Part shown: positions 51,771-60,920 of the stretch, piece by piece | Position numbering within the stretch: position 1 is the first letter of the stretch | How the letters are laid out: each line of letters starts with the position of its first letter | Origin: Nocardioides sp. TF02-7 | Lineage (GTDB): Bacteria; Actinomycetota; Actinomycetes; Propionibacteriales; Nocardioidaceae | Direction: 5' to 3' | DNA: 64,000 nt | Assembly (NCBI RefSeq): GCF_022437945.1 | Contig: NZ_CP092535.1 | Coordinates: 992,001-1,056,000 of the forward strand | Notes under the pieces: generated by a model | Told to the model about the DNA's origin: nothing | The model's input: the letters and a program-made list of their open reading frames with translations, nothing else | Databases searched by the model: none | Position numbers and translations under genes: made by a program

Positions 51771-52693
51771 CAGGTTCCTGCTTCCTCCCCGCGGCGGGCG
51801 CGGAGCCAGTTGATCGGGTCGCCGCCGTCGCGCGCGATCGGGGCGCCGGCGGCGACGAGCATCTGTCGGGCGAGCTGCCGCCGGTGGGCGGCGTAGGTGA
51901 GGACGTGCGCGACGACGGCGCTCACCACGAAGCTCTCGGGCGGGTCGCAGAGGGCGTCGATCAGCCGGTCGTCCCAGGCGTTGCGGCGGTCGATGTCGCG
52001 TACGGCGGCCAGCCACCGCGGTGCGACGGCGTCGTGCCGGTCGAGCAGCGCGGCCGCGTCGGGGTCGGGTTCGTGCCCGGGGCAGTCGGCGCCCTCGATC
52101 GCCGCGACCCACACCTCCTTGGACCGCACCTGGTGCTCGAGCACCGCGGCGACCGACTCCTCCGGGCCGTCCCAGTCGAGCACCGTGAGGCCCGGGAGCC
52201 GCGGCTGACGGAACGCCGCTTCGCCGAGCCCCTTGGCCACCTCGATCAGGTCACGGGTGTCGTCGAGGTCGTGCTCGAGGAGCTGGCCGGTGAGCGGGTC
52301 CATGGGCTGCTCCTTCGTGTGCACCCACAGCGACATCGGCGGGTGGAAGTGGATCCCGTTGGGGGCCGGCAGCCAATGGCTCTCGGCCGGCGTGCTCGGC
52401 GGGTGCCCGAACGCGCGGGTGAACGCCCGGCTGAACCCCTCGACCGACTCGTAGCCCGCCGCCCACGCGGCCTCGGTCACCGTCGCCCCACCGCGCAGCT
52501 GCCACGCTGCGCGCTCGAGCATCACCCGGCGCCGCATCGCCACCGGCGCCTCGCCGGCGGCGCGGGAGAGGGTGCGGTTGAAGTGGTACGGCGACGCGTA
52601 GGCGTCGTCGGCCATGTCGGCCAGCGTGCGGTTGTCCTCGTCGAGGACCGCGTCGAGCAGCTCGCGGAGCCGGTCCCGCGGGGTGTCGGTCAT
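51770..52693 (-). CDS. AraC-type regulator fused to a DinB-like domain
   Basis: The 307-aa protein has an AraC-family HTH (about 1-105: TLADMADDAYASPYHFNRTL, VTEAAWAAGYESVEGFSRAF), then a DinB/MDMPI-like four-helix bundle (about 140-305) with candidate metal His in VLEHQVRSKEVW and VVAHVLTYAAHRRQLA. Such fusions may be thiol- or metal-sensing regulators or damage-response proteins. It is co-transcribed with the RibD-like gene through a TGATG overlap. Confidence 0.85.
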   Translation of the reverse strand: MTDTPRDRLRELLDAVLDEDNRTLADMADDAYASPYHFNRTLSRAAGEAPVAMRRRVMLERAAWQLRGGATVTEAAWAAGYESVEGFSRAFTRAFGHPPSTPAESHWLPAPNGIHFHPPMSLWVHTKEQPMDPLTGQLLEHDLDDTRDLIEVAKGLGEAAFRQPRLPGLTVLDWDGPEESVAAVLEHQVRSKEVWVAAIEGADCPGHEPDPDAAALLDRHDAVAPRWLAAVRDIDRRNAWDDRLIDALCDPPESFVVSAVVAHVLTYAAHRRQLARQMLVAAGAPIARDGGDPINWLRARRGEEAGT

Positions 52694-52741
52694 GACGACG
52701 ATTCTGGCGCGCGGGCGAGGCCGGCGCCTGACCGTTCTTGC

Positions 52742-53662
52742 TCAGCCCGCGACGACGGCGAGGGCCCGCTCGACCCGGTCCGGGTCGTCGTGGTCGACCC
52801 AGTGGATCCGCGGGTCGTTGCGCCACCACGCCAGCTGGCGGCGGGCGAACTGCCGGGTCGCGACCACGGTCCGGTCCCGTGCCTCCTCGAGGGTGAGCTC
52901 CCCCGCGAGGTGGGCGACCACCTGGCGGTAGCCGATGGCCCGCGATGCCGTGCGGCCCTCGGCGAGGCCCTCGTCGAGCAGCCGGCGCACCTCGTCGACG
53001 AGCCCGGCGTCGAACATCGCGTCGACGCGCTGCGCGATCCGCTGCTCGAGCAGGTCGCGGTCGATCCGCACGCCGACCTGCACGGTGGCGGGGTCGGCGT
53101 ACTCCAGCTGCGGGAGGGTCGCGGAGAACGGCCGCCCGGTGATGTCGATGACCTCCAGTGCCCGGACCACCCGGCGTCCGTTGTCGGGGAGGATCCGTGC
53201 CGCGGCCTCCGGGTCGCGCTCGGCCAGCAGCGCGTGCAGCGCCGCCGGTCCGCGCTCCTCGAGCTCGGCCTCCCACCGGGCCCGGAGCGTCGGGTCGGTG
53301 CCGGGGAACTCGAACCGGTCGAGCACCGCCCGCGTGTAGAGCGCCGACCCGCCGACGAGCACCGGCACCCGCTCGCGGGCCCGCAGGTCGGCGACCACCT
53401 CCCGCGCCCACCCCTGGAACTCCGCCACCGTCGCCGGGTCGCGCACCGTCAGCCGGTCGAGGAGGTGGTGCGGGATCCCGCGGCGGTCGGCGGCAGGCAG
53501 CTTCGCCGTGCCGATGTCCATGCCGCGGTAGAGCTGCATCGCGTCGGTGTTGACGACCTCGCCGCCCAGGGCCTCGGCGAGGTCGAGGGAGAGCCCCGTC
53601 TTGCCCGCGGCCGTGGGGCCGACGATCGCGACGATCGGCACGGGTCGCGGCGCGGCGGGCAT
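52742..53662 (-). CDS. miaA: tRNA dimethylallyltransferase MiaA
   Basis: MiaA adds the dimethylallyl group to A37 of tRNAs that read UNN codons. The 306-aa protein is intact: P-loop VAIVGPTAAGKTGLSLDLA, NTDAMQLYRGMDIGTAK, RGIPHHLLDR, LVGGSALYTRAVLD and the C-terminal RTASRAIGYRQVVAHLAGE and RQFARRQLAWWRND. Its product is the substrate for MiaB, encoded at 61-62.7 kb in this window. It starts MPAAPRPVPIVAI at 53662. Confidence 0.97.
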   Translation of the reverse strand: MPAAPRPVPIVAIVGPTAAGKTGLSLDLAEALGGEVVNTDAMQLYRGMDIGTAKLPAADRRGIPHHLLDRLTVRDPATVAEFQGWAREVVADLRARERVPVLVGGSALYTRAVLDRFEFPGTDPTLRARWEAELEERGPAALHALLAERDPEAAARILPDNGRRVVRALEVIDITGRPFSATLPQLEYADPATVQVGVRIDRDLLEQRIAQRVDAMFDAGLVDEVRRLLDEGLAEGRTASRAIGYRQVVAHLAGELTLEEARDRTVVATRQFARRQLAWWRNDPRIHWVDHDDPDRVERALAVVAG

Positions 53663-53767
53663 GGGTCCAGTCCCCCGCCGGTGGCTAGGTGGCCGCACGC
53701 GGCCCGGGTGGGGCCGACCGGTGCGGGGGCGACGCGTGCGGGACGGAAAGACCGGGAGGCCGACGCG

Positions 53768-54268
53768 ATGACGGTCCACGACCCGGCGACGGGCGCCGAG
53801 CGGTTCGTGGTCGTGCCGGCGGCGTACGTCTTCCTGCTGCGACCGGTCGACGGTGCTGATGGTGGGTACGGCGGCACGGAGGTGCTGCTCCAGCTCCGCC
53901 GCGGCACGGGCTACATGGACGAGCACTGGGCGGCCGCGGCGGCCGGGCACGTCGAGCGCGGCGAGACCGCGGTGGCGGCCGCGCGCCGGGAGGCCGCCGA
54001 GGAGGTCGACGTCGCCGACCTCGAGCTGGAGTTCCTCACCGCGATGCAGCGCACCGCCCACGACCTGCCGATCGACGAGCGGATCGACTTCTTCTTCGCC
54101 GCCCGGTCCTGGCGCGGCGAGCCGCGGATCGTCGAGCCGGCCAAGTGCGCCGACCTGCGCTGGTTCCCGCTCGACGCGCTGCCCGAGCCGGTCGTGCCGC
54201 ACGAGCGGGTCGTGCTCGAGGGGCTGCGCGACGGGACGCTGGCCCCGTTGACGGCGTACGGGTTCTGA
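53768..54268 (+). CDS. NUDIX hydrolase
   Basis: The 166-aa protein starts at ATG 53768 (MTVHDPATGAERFVVVPAA). The Nudix box is GHVERGETAVAAARREAAEE, with the Gly, Glu, Arg-Glu and Glu-Glu residues in place. The sequence (AYVFLLRP, EVLLQLRRGTGYMDEHWAA) is close to NTP-pyrophosphohydrolase-like Nudix proteins common in actinobacteria. Substrate unknown. It is divergent from miaA by 105 bp. Confidence 0.92.
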   Translation: MTVHDPATGAERFVVVPAAYVFLLRPVDGADGGYGGTEVLLQLRRGTGYMDEHWAAAAAGHVERGETAVAAARREAAEEVDVADLELEFLTAMQRTAHDLPIDERIDFFFAARSWRGEPRIVEPAKCADLRWFPLDALPEPVVPHERVVLEGLRDGTLAPLTAYGF

Positions 54269-54362
54269 CGCGCGGCAGCTGTCGCAGCCGCCGCAGCAGG
54301 TTGCACCGCATGAACCGCGCGCCTGCGGGCACCACCCCTCGGGACGAGGAGGGGAGACACGT

Positions 54363-54663
54363 ATGAGTGAGCAGTCGACCGAGGAGTCCGGGCACTCCGA
54401 TCCGGAGCAGTACCGGCCGACGTCGGACCTGCCGAAGCCGAAGATCGAGCAGCCGGACCCGCCGCCGGGCGGTCCGCACGCCGTACCGGGCGTGGGCGGC
54501 GACGGCGCCTACAGCACCCTGGGCCGCGACCCCGACCCCCTCCCGCAACCCCGCCACCGACGACGAGCTCCCGGCCGAGACCACCGAGCCCGACGACACG
54601 GACACCGAGGCGACCCAGGAGAACGAGGCCCAGCCCCGCCCCGACCAGGAGTCGACCGCCTGA
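54363..54663 (+). CDS. Short acidic, disordered protein (frameshifted)
   Basis: The ATG at 54363 follows GAGGAGGGGAG, a strong ribosome site. The frame-corrected 99-aa product is Pro/Asp/Glu-rich and probably unfolded (MSEQSTEESGHSDPEQYRP, PKPKIEQPDPPPGGP ... DDTDTEATQENEAQPRPDQ). The frame breaks at C5 54536-54540; removing one C restores it. No family is recognised. It is followed by the inverted 22-bp repeat array. Confidence 0.6.
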
Positions 54664-54680
54664 CCCCTGCGGCGACGAGG

Positions 54681-54942
54681 TCGAATCGGGCCTCGTGGCG
54701 CGTTGATTCGGGCCTTGTGGCGTGCCGAATCGGGTCTCGTGGTGTGCCGAATCGGGTCTCGTGGTGCGTCCAGTCGGGCCTTGTGGTGATCCGCGCTCGC
54801 CACGACGTACGAATCAACCCACCACAAGGCCGGAATCAACACGCCACGAGGCCCGAATCAACCCGCCACGACGCCGGATTCAACACACCACAAGGCCGGA
54901 TTCAACACGCCACGAGGCCCGATTCAACCCACCAGGGCATCG
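54681..54942. repeat. Inverted array of 22-bp repeats (5 plus 6 units)
   Basis: Units beginning gaatcggg start at 54683, 54705, 54727, 54749 and 54771; inverted units beginning gaatcaac start at 54811, 54833, 54855, 54877, 54899 and 54921. The period is exactly 22 bp in both arms, with an 18-bp non-repetitive centre. The arms are largely complementary and would fold into one long hairpin. The last unit overlaps the stop codon of the sigma-factor gene. Confidence 0.9.
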
Positions 54943-57032
54943 TCGGTCACCGGCTCGTCGGCCTCCGGTTCCTGAGTCACCGGCTCGTCGGCCGCCGGCT
55001 CGTCGGCCGCCGGATCCTCGGTCACCGGCTCCTCGACAACGGGCTCCTCGACCGCGGGCTCCTCGACCGCGGGCTCCTCGACCGCGGGCTCCTCGACCAC
55101 GGGCTCCTCGACCACGGGCTCCTCGACCACCGGCTCCTCGACCACCGGCTCCTCGGGCGCCGGCGGGGCGGGGGCAGCAGCGGGCGAGGAGGCACGCTCG
55201 CCACGCTCCTCCGACGGCGTGCGGAACAGCCGGAGGAACGAGCGGGAGTCCACCTCCACGCCGTCGACGAGGAGCGTCATGGTGCCGGCGATCCACGGGA
55301 GGCCGCTGGCGACGATCGACACCGGGCCGGGGGCGGTGCCGGCGTAGTCGAAGGTGCAGCTCATCATCTCCAGCGCGACGCGGGTGCACGTCCAGCCGTC
55401 GCCGCCGGCCTGCACCAGGCCGGTCGGGGTGTCAGTGAGGTCGAGGAGGAGCTCGATCGCGCGCGGCCCGCCGGCCGGCACGTCCACGCCCGTGGTGATC
55501 CGCCACTCCCCCGACCCGGGGGTCACCTGCGACACCGACGTCCGGCCCAGCGTGACGTCGCACGCGAACCACGGGCCGAGGTCGCCGCTCCACCGGGTCT
55601 GCGCGCCCTCGGCCAGGACGTAGCCCGGCTGCGCGGCGGCCACCACCGACCACGGGCCCTCGCGACCACCCTCGAGCCGGTAGGTCACCCCGGTCGTCGA
55701 CGGCAGCCGCACCGAGCCGTAGGTCTCGCACACGGTGATCGGCTGCACCGCCGGAGCGACCGGCCGTACGACGACCGGCACCGGGTCCGGGTCGTCCGGC
55801 GTGTCATCCGATGGGGTCGCGGGATCAGTGGGCTCGTCGGCCGGCGGTGTCGTCGGCAGCACCGGGTCGACCGGGCCGTCGGTCGTGACGACGGGGGCCT
55901 CCGGCGGCCGCTCTTCCCGCTCGTCCCGCTCCCGAGGATCCGGCCGGTTGCCCGGGTCCGGCCGCTGCCCGGGATCGACCCGCGGCGGCGTGGTCGACGG
56001 GACGGTCGGCATCACCGGCGACGGCTCCTCGGCCGTGCTGCGGACCCGCTCGCGCTGGTCGCCGCTGGCGGCAGTGAGACCCCACACGGTCGCGGCGACC
56101 GCGGCCACGACGGCCACCGACGCCGCCACCGCCGGCCCCGGGTTGCCCAGGCTGCGCAGCGGTCCACCGCTGACGGTCCCACCCGACGTACCGCCCGCCG
56201 AGCCACCGCCGGCCGCGGCCAGGCCACCGGTCCCCCACAGCCACAGGAACGCCTTGCCGGACCCGGGGGCCACCGCGACGAGGACGACCGGCAGCACGTA
56301 CGCCGCCAGCTTGCGGTTGACCTCCTCGACGGTCGCGAACGCCGTGCTGCAGGTGACGCACCCGGACACGTGCGCCTCGAACCGCGACCGCGCCTTGTCG
56401 CCGAGGTCGCCGCGCGCGTACTGGCTCATCCGGGCGTGGGTCCACCGGCACTGCTGCGCGGCGGGGCCGGGGCCGACCTGCAGGTCGAGGTAGGCGCGCT
56501 TCAGGCCCTCCCGGGCGCGGTGCGCCAGCGAGGAGACGGCGCCGGGCCGCATGTCCAGCATCGTGGCGACCTCGCCCGGCTTGCGTCCCTCGACCTCCAC
56601 GTGCCAGAGCACCCGCTGCCAGCTCTCGGGAAGGCTGGAGAGGGCGTCGACGGCGACGGTCTCGTCGAAGCCGTCGACCATCTCCTCCGCCGCCGGCTCC
56701 GCGTCGTCGAAGAGCCACGGCTGGTCCGACGCCGGCGCCTCGCGGGTCGCGCGCAGGCCGTCGCGGTAGCCGTTGCGGATCGTGACGTGGAGGTAGGAGC
56801 GGAAGTTGCTGGTCGGGCCGTTGCCTGCCCGCAGCTGGGCGAGCACCCGCGCGAACGACTCGGCGGTCAGCTCGTCGGCGTGCTCGGTGCCCACCAGGAT
56901 GCGCGCGAGGTGCCGCGCTCCCTCGACGTGCGCGCGGTAGAGCTCCTCGAACGCGCCCGTGTCGCCGGCCCGTGCCCGGGCGAGCAGCACGTCGTCAGCC
57001 GGGCGGTTCTCTGCGGACGTTCCTTCCGACAC
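54924..57032 (-). CDS. ECF sigma factor fused to zinc-finger anti-sigma-like and extracytoplasmic domains
   Basis: This is an intact 702-aa protein. Sigma region 2 (about 13-95, DVLLARARAGDTGAFEELYR, TAESFARVLAQL) and region 4 (about 125-185, SLPESWQRVLWHVEVEGRK, AVSSLAHRAREGLKRAYL) are followed by a zinc-binding motif His221-x3-Cys225-x2-Cys228 (EAHVSGCVTC), as in ZAS anti-sigma domains. Two hydrophobic stretches (about 243-257 and 301-320) and a long Pro/Asp-rich and beta-rich part follow, ending in tandem EEPVVEEP repeats. It would be a membrane-tethered sigma factor released by a signal; the alternative is a sigma factor with a carbohydrate-facing tail. It is divergent from the XRE gene. 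Confidence 0.88.
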   Translation of the reverse strand: MSEGTSAENRPADDVLLARARAGDTGAFEELYRAHVEGARHLARILVGTEHADELTAESFARVLAQLRAGNGPTSNFRSYLHVTIRNGYRDGLRATREAPASDQPWLFDDAEPAAEEMVDGFDETVAVDALSSLPESWQRVLWHVEVEGRKPGEVATMLDMRPGAVSSLAHRAREGLKRAYLDLQVGPGPAAQQCRWTHARMSQYARGDLGDKARSRFEAHVSGCVTCSTAFATVEEVNRKLAAYVLPVVLVAVAPGSGKAFLWLWGTGGLAAAGGGSAGGTSGGTVSGGPLRSLGNPGPAVAASVAVVAAVAATVWGLTAASGDQRERVRSTAEEPSPVMPTVPSTTPPRVDPGQRPDPGNRPDPRERDEREERPPEAPVVTTDGPVDPVLPTTPPADEPTDPATPSDDTPDDPDPVPVVVRPVAPAVQPITVCETYGSVRLPSTTGVTYRLEGGREGPWSVVAAAQPGYVLAEGAQTRWSGDLGPWFACDVTLGRTSVSQVTPGSGEWRITTGVDVPAGGPRAIELLLDLTDTPTGLVQAGGDGWTCTRVALEMMSCTFDYAGTAPGPVSIVASGLPWIAGTMTLLVDGVEVDSRSFLRLFRTPSEERGERASSPAAAPAPPAPEEPVVEEPVVEEPVVEEPVVEEPAVEEPAVEEPAVEEPVVEEPVTEDPAADEPAADEPVTQEPEADEPVTDDALVG
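55026..55155 (-). repeat. 15-bp tandem repeat coding for EEPVV units
   Basis: About eight copies of a 15-bp unit (ggctcctcgaccgcg on the plus strand) encode (V/A)VEEP repeats near the C-terminus of the sigma-factor fusion. Changes in copy number keep the frame. Confidence 0.8.
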
Positions 57033-57242
57033 GGTTCAGCCTCTTGGTCTCTCGGCGCGACACCCCTGCATCACGCCGGCGAGGCGGCCCGCCCGGTCGA
57101 TCCGCCTCACCATGATGAACCTCATCTAACCCGGAAAAAGAAAAATTCGAGAAACCGCGTGATGTTCACGTGGTGCGTGCGTCTGGTTCGGTGACGCGCT
57201 CGCGAGGAGCGCTGCGGAGAGCAACAACCGAACGGACAGAAG

Positions 57243-58305
57243 ATGACGACGTCACACCCCAGCACCGACCGGCCCGGCAACGCGTCGGTGGTGCCGTTCC
57301 GACCGCGACCGGGGGCGAAGCCGCCCACGGCGACGGCAGCGGCCCTGCGGCGGCACTTCGCCGCGGCCCGCTACGCCCGGCCCGAGCAGGCGCCGCTGGT
57401 CGACATCGTCTGCGACGTCCTCGACCGGGACGACCGCAGGATGCTGCCGGCGCACCGGCAGACCTGGCACCGGTTCCTCCAACTCCTCGCCCAGCACGGC
57501 AACGACCCGCGGGCGGTCCGCAACTGCGCCGTGATGGCCAACCTGGTGGCCGTCGCGCTCTTCGACGAGCCCGCCGACCACGCCACGACCGCCGACCTCG
57601 CGGACCAGCTCGGCCACCGACGGCTGGCCGGGGTCCACCACCGCTGCGGCCAGGTCCTGGAGACGAACCCCGGCCTGCCCCTCACCACGACGGCGGTACG
57701 CCGCCTGCTCGCGGCCGACCTCGCCGACCGGGTCCCCGACGACGTGGCCGCGGCGTCCGCCGCGACCGGTCACCACCTGCTGGTCGCGGGCATCGACGAG
57801 AGCTGGACGGTCCCCCACGCTCGACAGCGTGGAGGAGTTCGTCGACATCGCGGAGCGCGGCACGGTCGTGGAGTGGCGGCACCACCTGTCGATGGTCGTG
57901 GCGGGCCCCTGGTCGCCGTACTCCTACCGCCTGGTCGAGCTGGCCCGCGAGCTGGGCCCGCACCTCGAACGCGTCGTGGCCGACGTGATCGAGCTCTGCC
58001 GCGAGCTGTCGAAGGAGCGGGAGCGCGAGCTGGTCGCGAAGGAGATCAGGAGCCTGGTCGCGCTGAGCGGGGTCACCCAGCGCGAGTTCGCGGAGTGGCT
58101 CGGCACCTCGCCGTCGCGGCTCTCGACGTACGTCTCGGGCGCCGTCACCCCGTCCGCAGCGCTGCTGCTGCGGATGAAGCGCACGTCCCTGGCCCTGCAG
58201 CGCCGAGGTGAGGCACGGGACGCGGCTCCAACGCGCCCTGTGCTGCTCTCGGTGCCCTGCGGCGACGACCGGACCGCCCGCGTGGCCGACCACGCCACGG
58301 GCTGA
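57243..58305 (+). CDS. XRE-type helix-turn-helix protein with unknown N-terminal domain (frameshifted)
   Basis: The ATG at 57243 opens a 353-aa protein once one C is removed from 57812-57816. The N-terminal half (LRRHFAAARYARPEQAPLVD, MLPAHRQTWHRFLQLLAQHG) is helical and of unknown family. The C-terminal part (about 270-320) has an XRE-like HTH: LVALSGVTQREFAEWLGTSP followed by RLSTYVSGAVTPSAALLLRM. It is 210 bp from the divergent sigma-factor fusion, so it may regulate that gene, itself, or both. It is of full length apart from the break. Confidence 0.72.
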
Positions 58306-58409
58306 GGCGGACCGACGGGGCCACCGGAGGGAGACCGGAGGGAGCGATCCCGGGAGGGCCGATCGGTCCGGGGCGTCTGGGGGGGCGTCACGGGCCGATC
58401 GGGGGTCGG

Positions 58410-58486
58410 CGGTGTCCGTCGCCTTCGTGGGGGAGGCGACGGACACCGCAGGGAGGTGGCGCGGGCCCCGGCCCGCGCCACCTCCC
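58410..58486 (+). terminator. Two consecutive hairpins after the XRE gene
   Basis: cggtgtccgtcgcc (58410-58423) pairs with 58435-58448; gggaggtggcgcgggcc (58451-58467) pairs perfectly with 58470-58486. They separate convergent genes, without T-tracts. Confidence 0.75.
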
Positions 58487-58519
58487 GCAGCTCACCTCCC
58501 GCAATTCATGGCCCGCAGG

Positions 58520-59437
58520 TCACGCCACGGCCGACAGGTCGCCGGTGCGAGCGACCTCCCGCAGCAGCGCGGCCGCTCGGTCGGCCACCGGGTTGGCGCC
58601 CTCGCGGGAGGCGAGCTCGACCAGCGCCGGCAGGTCGGCGGCGCGGGCGAGCTGCAGGAGGTCGGCTGCCGGCGGCGGGCCGGAGGCGTCCGCAGAACGG
58701 CGTTCGGCCCAGGCCTCGAGCACCGCGTCGACGTACGCCGGGTCGCGGTCGAACCGCAGCACGTTGCCGAGGTCGGTGAACGGGCTGCCGCTGTGGGCGA
58801 ACTCCCAGTCGACGACCCCGGTGACCTGCAGCGACGTCGGGTCGAGGAGCAGGTTCTTGGGGTTGAGGTCGCTGTGCACCAGGCAGGTGCGGTCGACGGT
58901 GTCGAGCAGGGCGTGGGCGTCGCCGCAGACGCCGAGCAGCCGATCGACGTCGGCGGCCGACCAGCCGCGGTCGGCCAGCGCCGGGTGGTGCCGCTCCACC
59001 CACTCGGACAGGTCGAGGTCGAACGGGTCGATCGCCAGGTCACCACCGGCGAACGTCCCCGCACGCACGGTGGGCATGCCGGCGAGCGCGGCGGCGACCC
59101 GGCCGACCGCCGCGCCGGCCGTGCGGAGCGCGGCGGCGTCGAGGGTCGGGAGCAGCAGGTCGCCGCGCACGCCGGGCAGCAGCTCGGTGACCAGCAGGGC
59201 CGGCGTACCGGAGGCGGCGTCGGCACGGCGCACCTCGCGCACCGCGGGCACGGGCAGCAGCCCGCGCACCAGCCGCAGCAGCGCCGCCGTCGTCTCGGCG
59301 GCCTCCGCCGGATGCCGCGGGTCGGCGTAGACGCGCACCACCGTGCGCTCACCGCCGGCCTCGGCGAGGAACGTCTCGCCCGACCAGCCGCCCTCGAGCG
59401 GCTGCAGCGAGACGCCGGCGTCCAGGAACGGGTCCAC
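58520..59437 (-). CDS. Aminoglycoside phosphotransferase-family protein
   Basis: The 305-aa protein has the kinase-like APH fold: nucleotide loop LEGGWSGETFLAEAGGERTV, catalytic HSDLNPKNLLLD (His-x-Asp-x4-Asn) and metal-binding VVDWEFAHSGSPFTD. All catalytic residues are present. In environmental actinobacteria such proteins usually phosphorylate metabolites, not antibiotics. GTG 59437 is one base beyond the stop of the peptidase E gene, so the two are coupled. Confidence 0.88.
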   Translation of the reverse strand: MDPFLDAGVSLQPLEGGWSGETFLAEAGGERTVVRVYADPRHPAEAAETTAALLRLVRGLLPVPAVREVRRADAASGTPALLVTELLPGVRGDLLLPTLDAAALRTAGAAVGRVAAALAGMPTVRAGTFAGGDLAIDPFDLDLSEWVERHHPALADRGWSAADVDRLLGVCGDAHALLDTVDRTCLVHSDLNPKNLLLDPTSLQVTGVVDWEFAHSGSPFTDLGNVLRFDRDPAYVDAVLEAWAERRSADASGPPPAADLLQLARAADLPALVELASREGANPVADRAAALLREVARTGDLSAVA

Positions 59438-59438
59438 G

Positions 59439-60170
59439 TCAGCGGAGACGCCGGGCGTCGAGCCGGGTCTCGGTGGCCCTGCCGTCGGGTCCCCGCTCGA
59501 CGAGGTACGCCGCGGCGCCGTCGCGCTCGGTGAGCGCCTCCACCATGGTGGTGCCGCGGTAGAGGACGCCGGCGCCGTCGTCGGTGGCGTAGCCGGTCGG
59601 CAGGGTGCCGTCGGCCACCAGCGACCGGAAGACCGGACGGCGCTGCTCCTCGGAGTCGTGGTGGACGCCGTTGGCGTAGGGCAGCAGCGCGAGCCCGTCG
59701 GTCACCGGTCGCAGGTCGGGGCCGAACGAGTCGGTCGTGCCGCCCACGTGCCAGCAGATCGACCCGGCGGAGACACCGGTGAGGACCACGCCCGCCTCCC
59801 ACGCCTCGCGCATCACCGCGTCCACCCCGTGCAGCCGCCACATCGCCAGCAGCCCGGCGACGCTGCCGCCCCAGACCCAGATCACGTCCTGGCCGAGCAG
59901 CAGCTCCCGCACGTCGGCGACGTTGGGCATCGTGAACAGCTGCAGGTGGCTCGCCGACCAGCCCACGAGCTGGGCCATGTCGTAGAAGTCGCGGATCACC
60001 TGCGGGTTGTCGCCGCACGCGGTCGCGAGGAAGCACACGCGCGGCGCCCGTCCGCTGACGCCGGCGAGCTCGACGGCGTACGACGTCAACGGCCCCACCT
60101 CCCACCTCGTGCGGGTGCCGCTCACGGCGCCGCCGGACGTGGCGAGGATGGTGGGTGCGTCAGCCGGCAT
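59439..60170 (-). CDS. pepE: Peptidase E (alpha-aspartyl dipeptidase, S51) family
   Basis: The 243-aa protein carries the S51 nucleophile elbow GVVLTGVSAGSICWHVGG and the expected upstream motifs ILATSGGAVSGTRT, VCFLATACGD and DVIWVWGGSVAGLLAMW; HHDSEEQRRP gives the His-x-Asp region. It would hydrolyse Asp-X dipeptides in the cytoplasm. Cyanophycinase-like relatives share the fold. It is upstream of and coupled to the phosphotransferase gene. Confidence 0.87.
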   Translation of the reverse strand: MPADAPTILATSGGAVSGTRTRWEVGPLTSYAVELAGVSGRAPRVCFLATACGDNPQVIRDFYDMAQLVGWSASHLQLFTMPNVADVRELLLGQDVIWVWGGSVAGLLAMWRLHGVDAVMREAWEAGVVLTGVSAGSICWHVGGTTDSFGPDLRPVTDGLALLPYANGVHHDSEEQRRPVFRSLVADGTLPTGYATDDGAGVLYRGTTMVEALTERDGAAAYLVERGPDGRATETRLDARRLR

Positions 60171-60197
60171 GGACCGATCCTGGCACGCCCCGGTGGC

Positions 60198-60872
60198 TCA
60201 GAGCCGCCACCGGGTGCGGCTGTCGGGCACCGCCCGCGACGGGTCCGGCGGCGGGCCGACCTGGATCTCCTCGCCATAGCTCCAGCCGGGCTGCAACGGC
60301 AGGTGGGCGCCGCTCCAGAACGTGCCGGGATCGAACCAGTGCGCCTTGCGGTCGTCGGCCACGACGCCCATCTCCTGCAGGGTCAGCGCCACCGTCTCGG
60401 CGCAGAACGCCGCCTCCGGCCGGACCCGCCGACTGCGGCGCCGCCGCGGGAGGTAGGCACCGCGGCCGCGGAGCCATCGCGTCGCCAGCCGGGTGGTGCT
60501 CGGGAACGACACCCCGTCGAGCCGGGCGACCGCCCGGAGCGCGGCGTCCTCCTCCGCGCGACCGACCTCGGGCGCCAGCTGCCGCATCCAGGAAGCCTGC
60601 CCGTAGGTGTCGCGCCACCGCCGCACGGCGTCCCCGAGGTCGTGCAGCTGGACGCCGCGGTGGTGCGACCCGCTCCAGACGTCGAGCAGCGCCTTGCTGA
60701 GCTCGGCGTGCCACATCAGCGGCGGCAGGTCGTCCACGACGATCGCCATCCCGACGTGGTTGACCGGCGCGTTGGTCACCGCGCGGATGGCGCGGTCGGC
60801 GGCGGTGCGGCCGCGGAACAGCCACAGGTCGCCGGTGCGCGTGATCCGGACCGCCTCGTCGATGTCGAGCAC
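60198..60872 (-). CDS. Permuted NlpC/P60 (YiiX-like) cysteine hydrolase candidate
   Basis: GTG at 60872 (VLDIDEAVRITRTGDLWLF) gives 224 aa. The first block RGRTAADRAIRAVTNAPVNHVGMAIVVD contains the His of a circularly permuted papain-like fold (quoted in part: NAPVNHVGMAIVVD), and the C-terminal block EAAFCAETVALTLQEMGVV contains the Cys, the reverse order of classic NlpC/P60. It would be an amidase or acyltransferase acting on peptides or lipids. It has no signal peptide. The substrate is unknown and the fold assignment is from motif order. Confidence 0.65.
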   Translation of the reverse strand: MLDIDEAVRITRTGDLWLFRGRTAADRAIRAVTNAPVNHVGMAIVVDDLPPLMWHAELSKALLDVWSGSHHRGVQLHDLGDAVRRWRDTYGQASWMRQLAPEVGRAEEDAALRAVARLDGVSFPSTTRLATRWLRGRGAYLPRRRRSRRVRPEAAFCAETVALTLQEMGVVADDRKAHWFDPGTFWSGAHLPLQPGWSYGEEIQVGPPPDPSRAVPDSRTRWRL

Positions 60873-60920
60873 GCTCGCATCATGCCTGCCACCGGCCCCG
60901 CTCCGGGCTAACCTGCCCGC

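Noticed and set aside
54681..54942. CRISPR array
   Set aside because: The 22-bp units are contiguous with no spacers, they are inverted around a centre and no cas gene is near.
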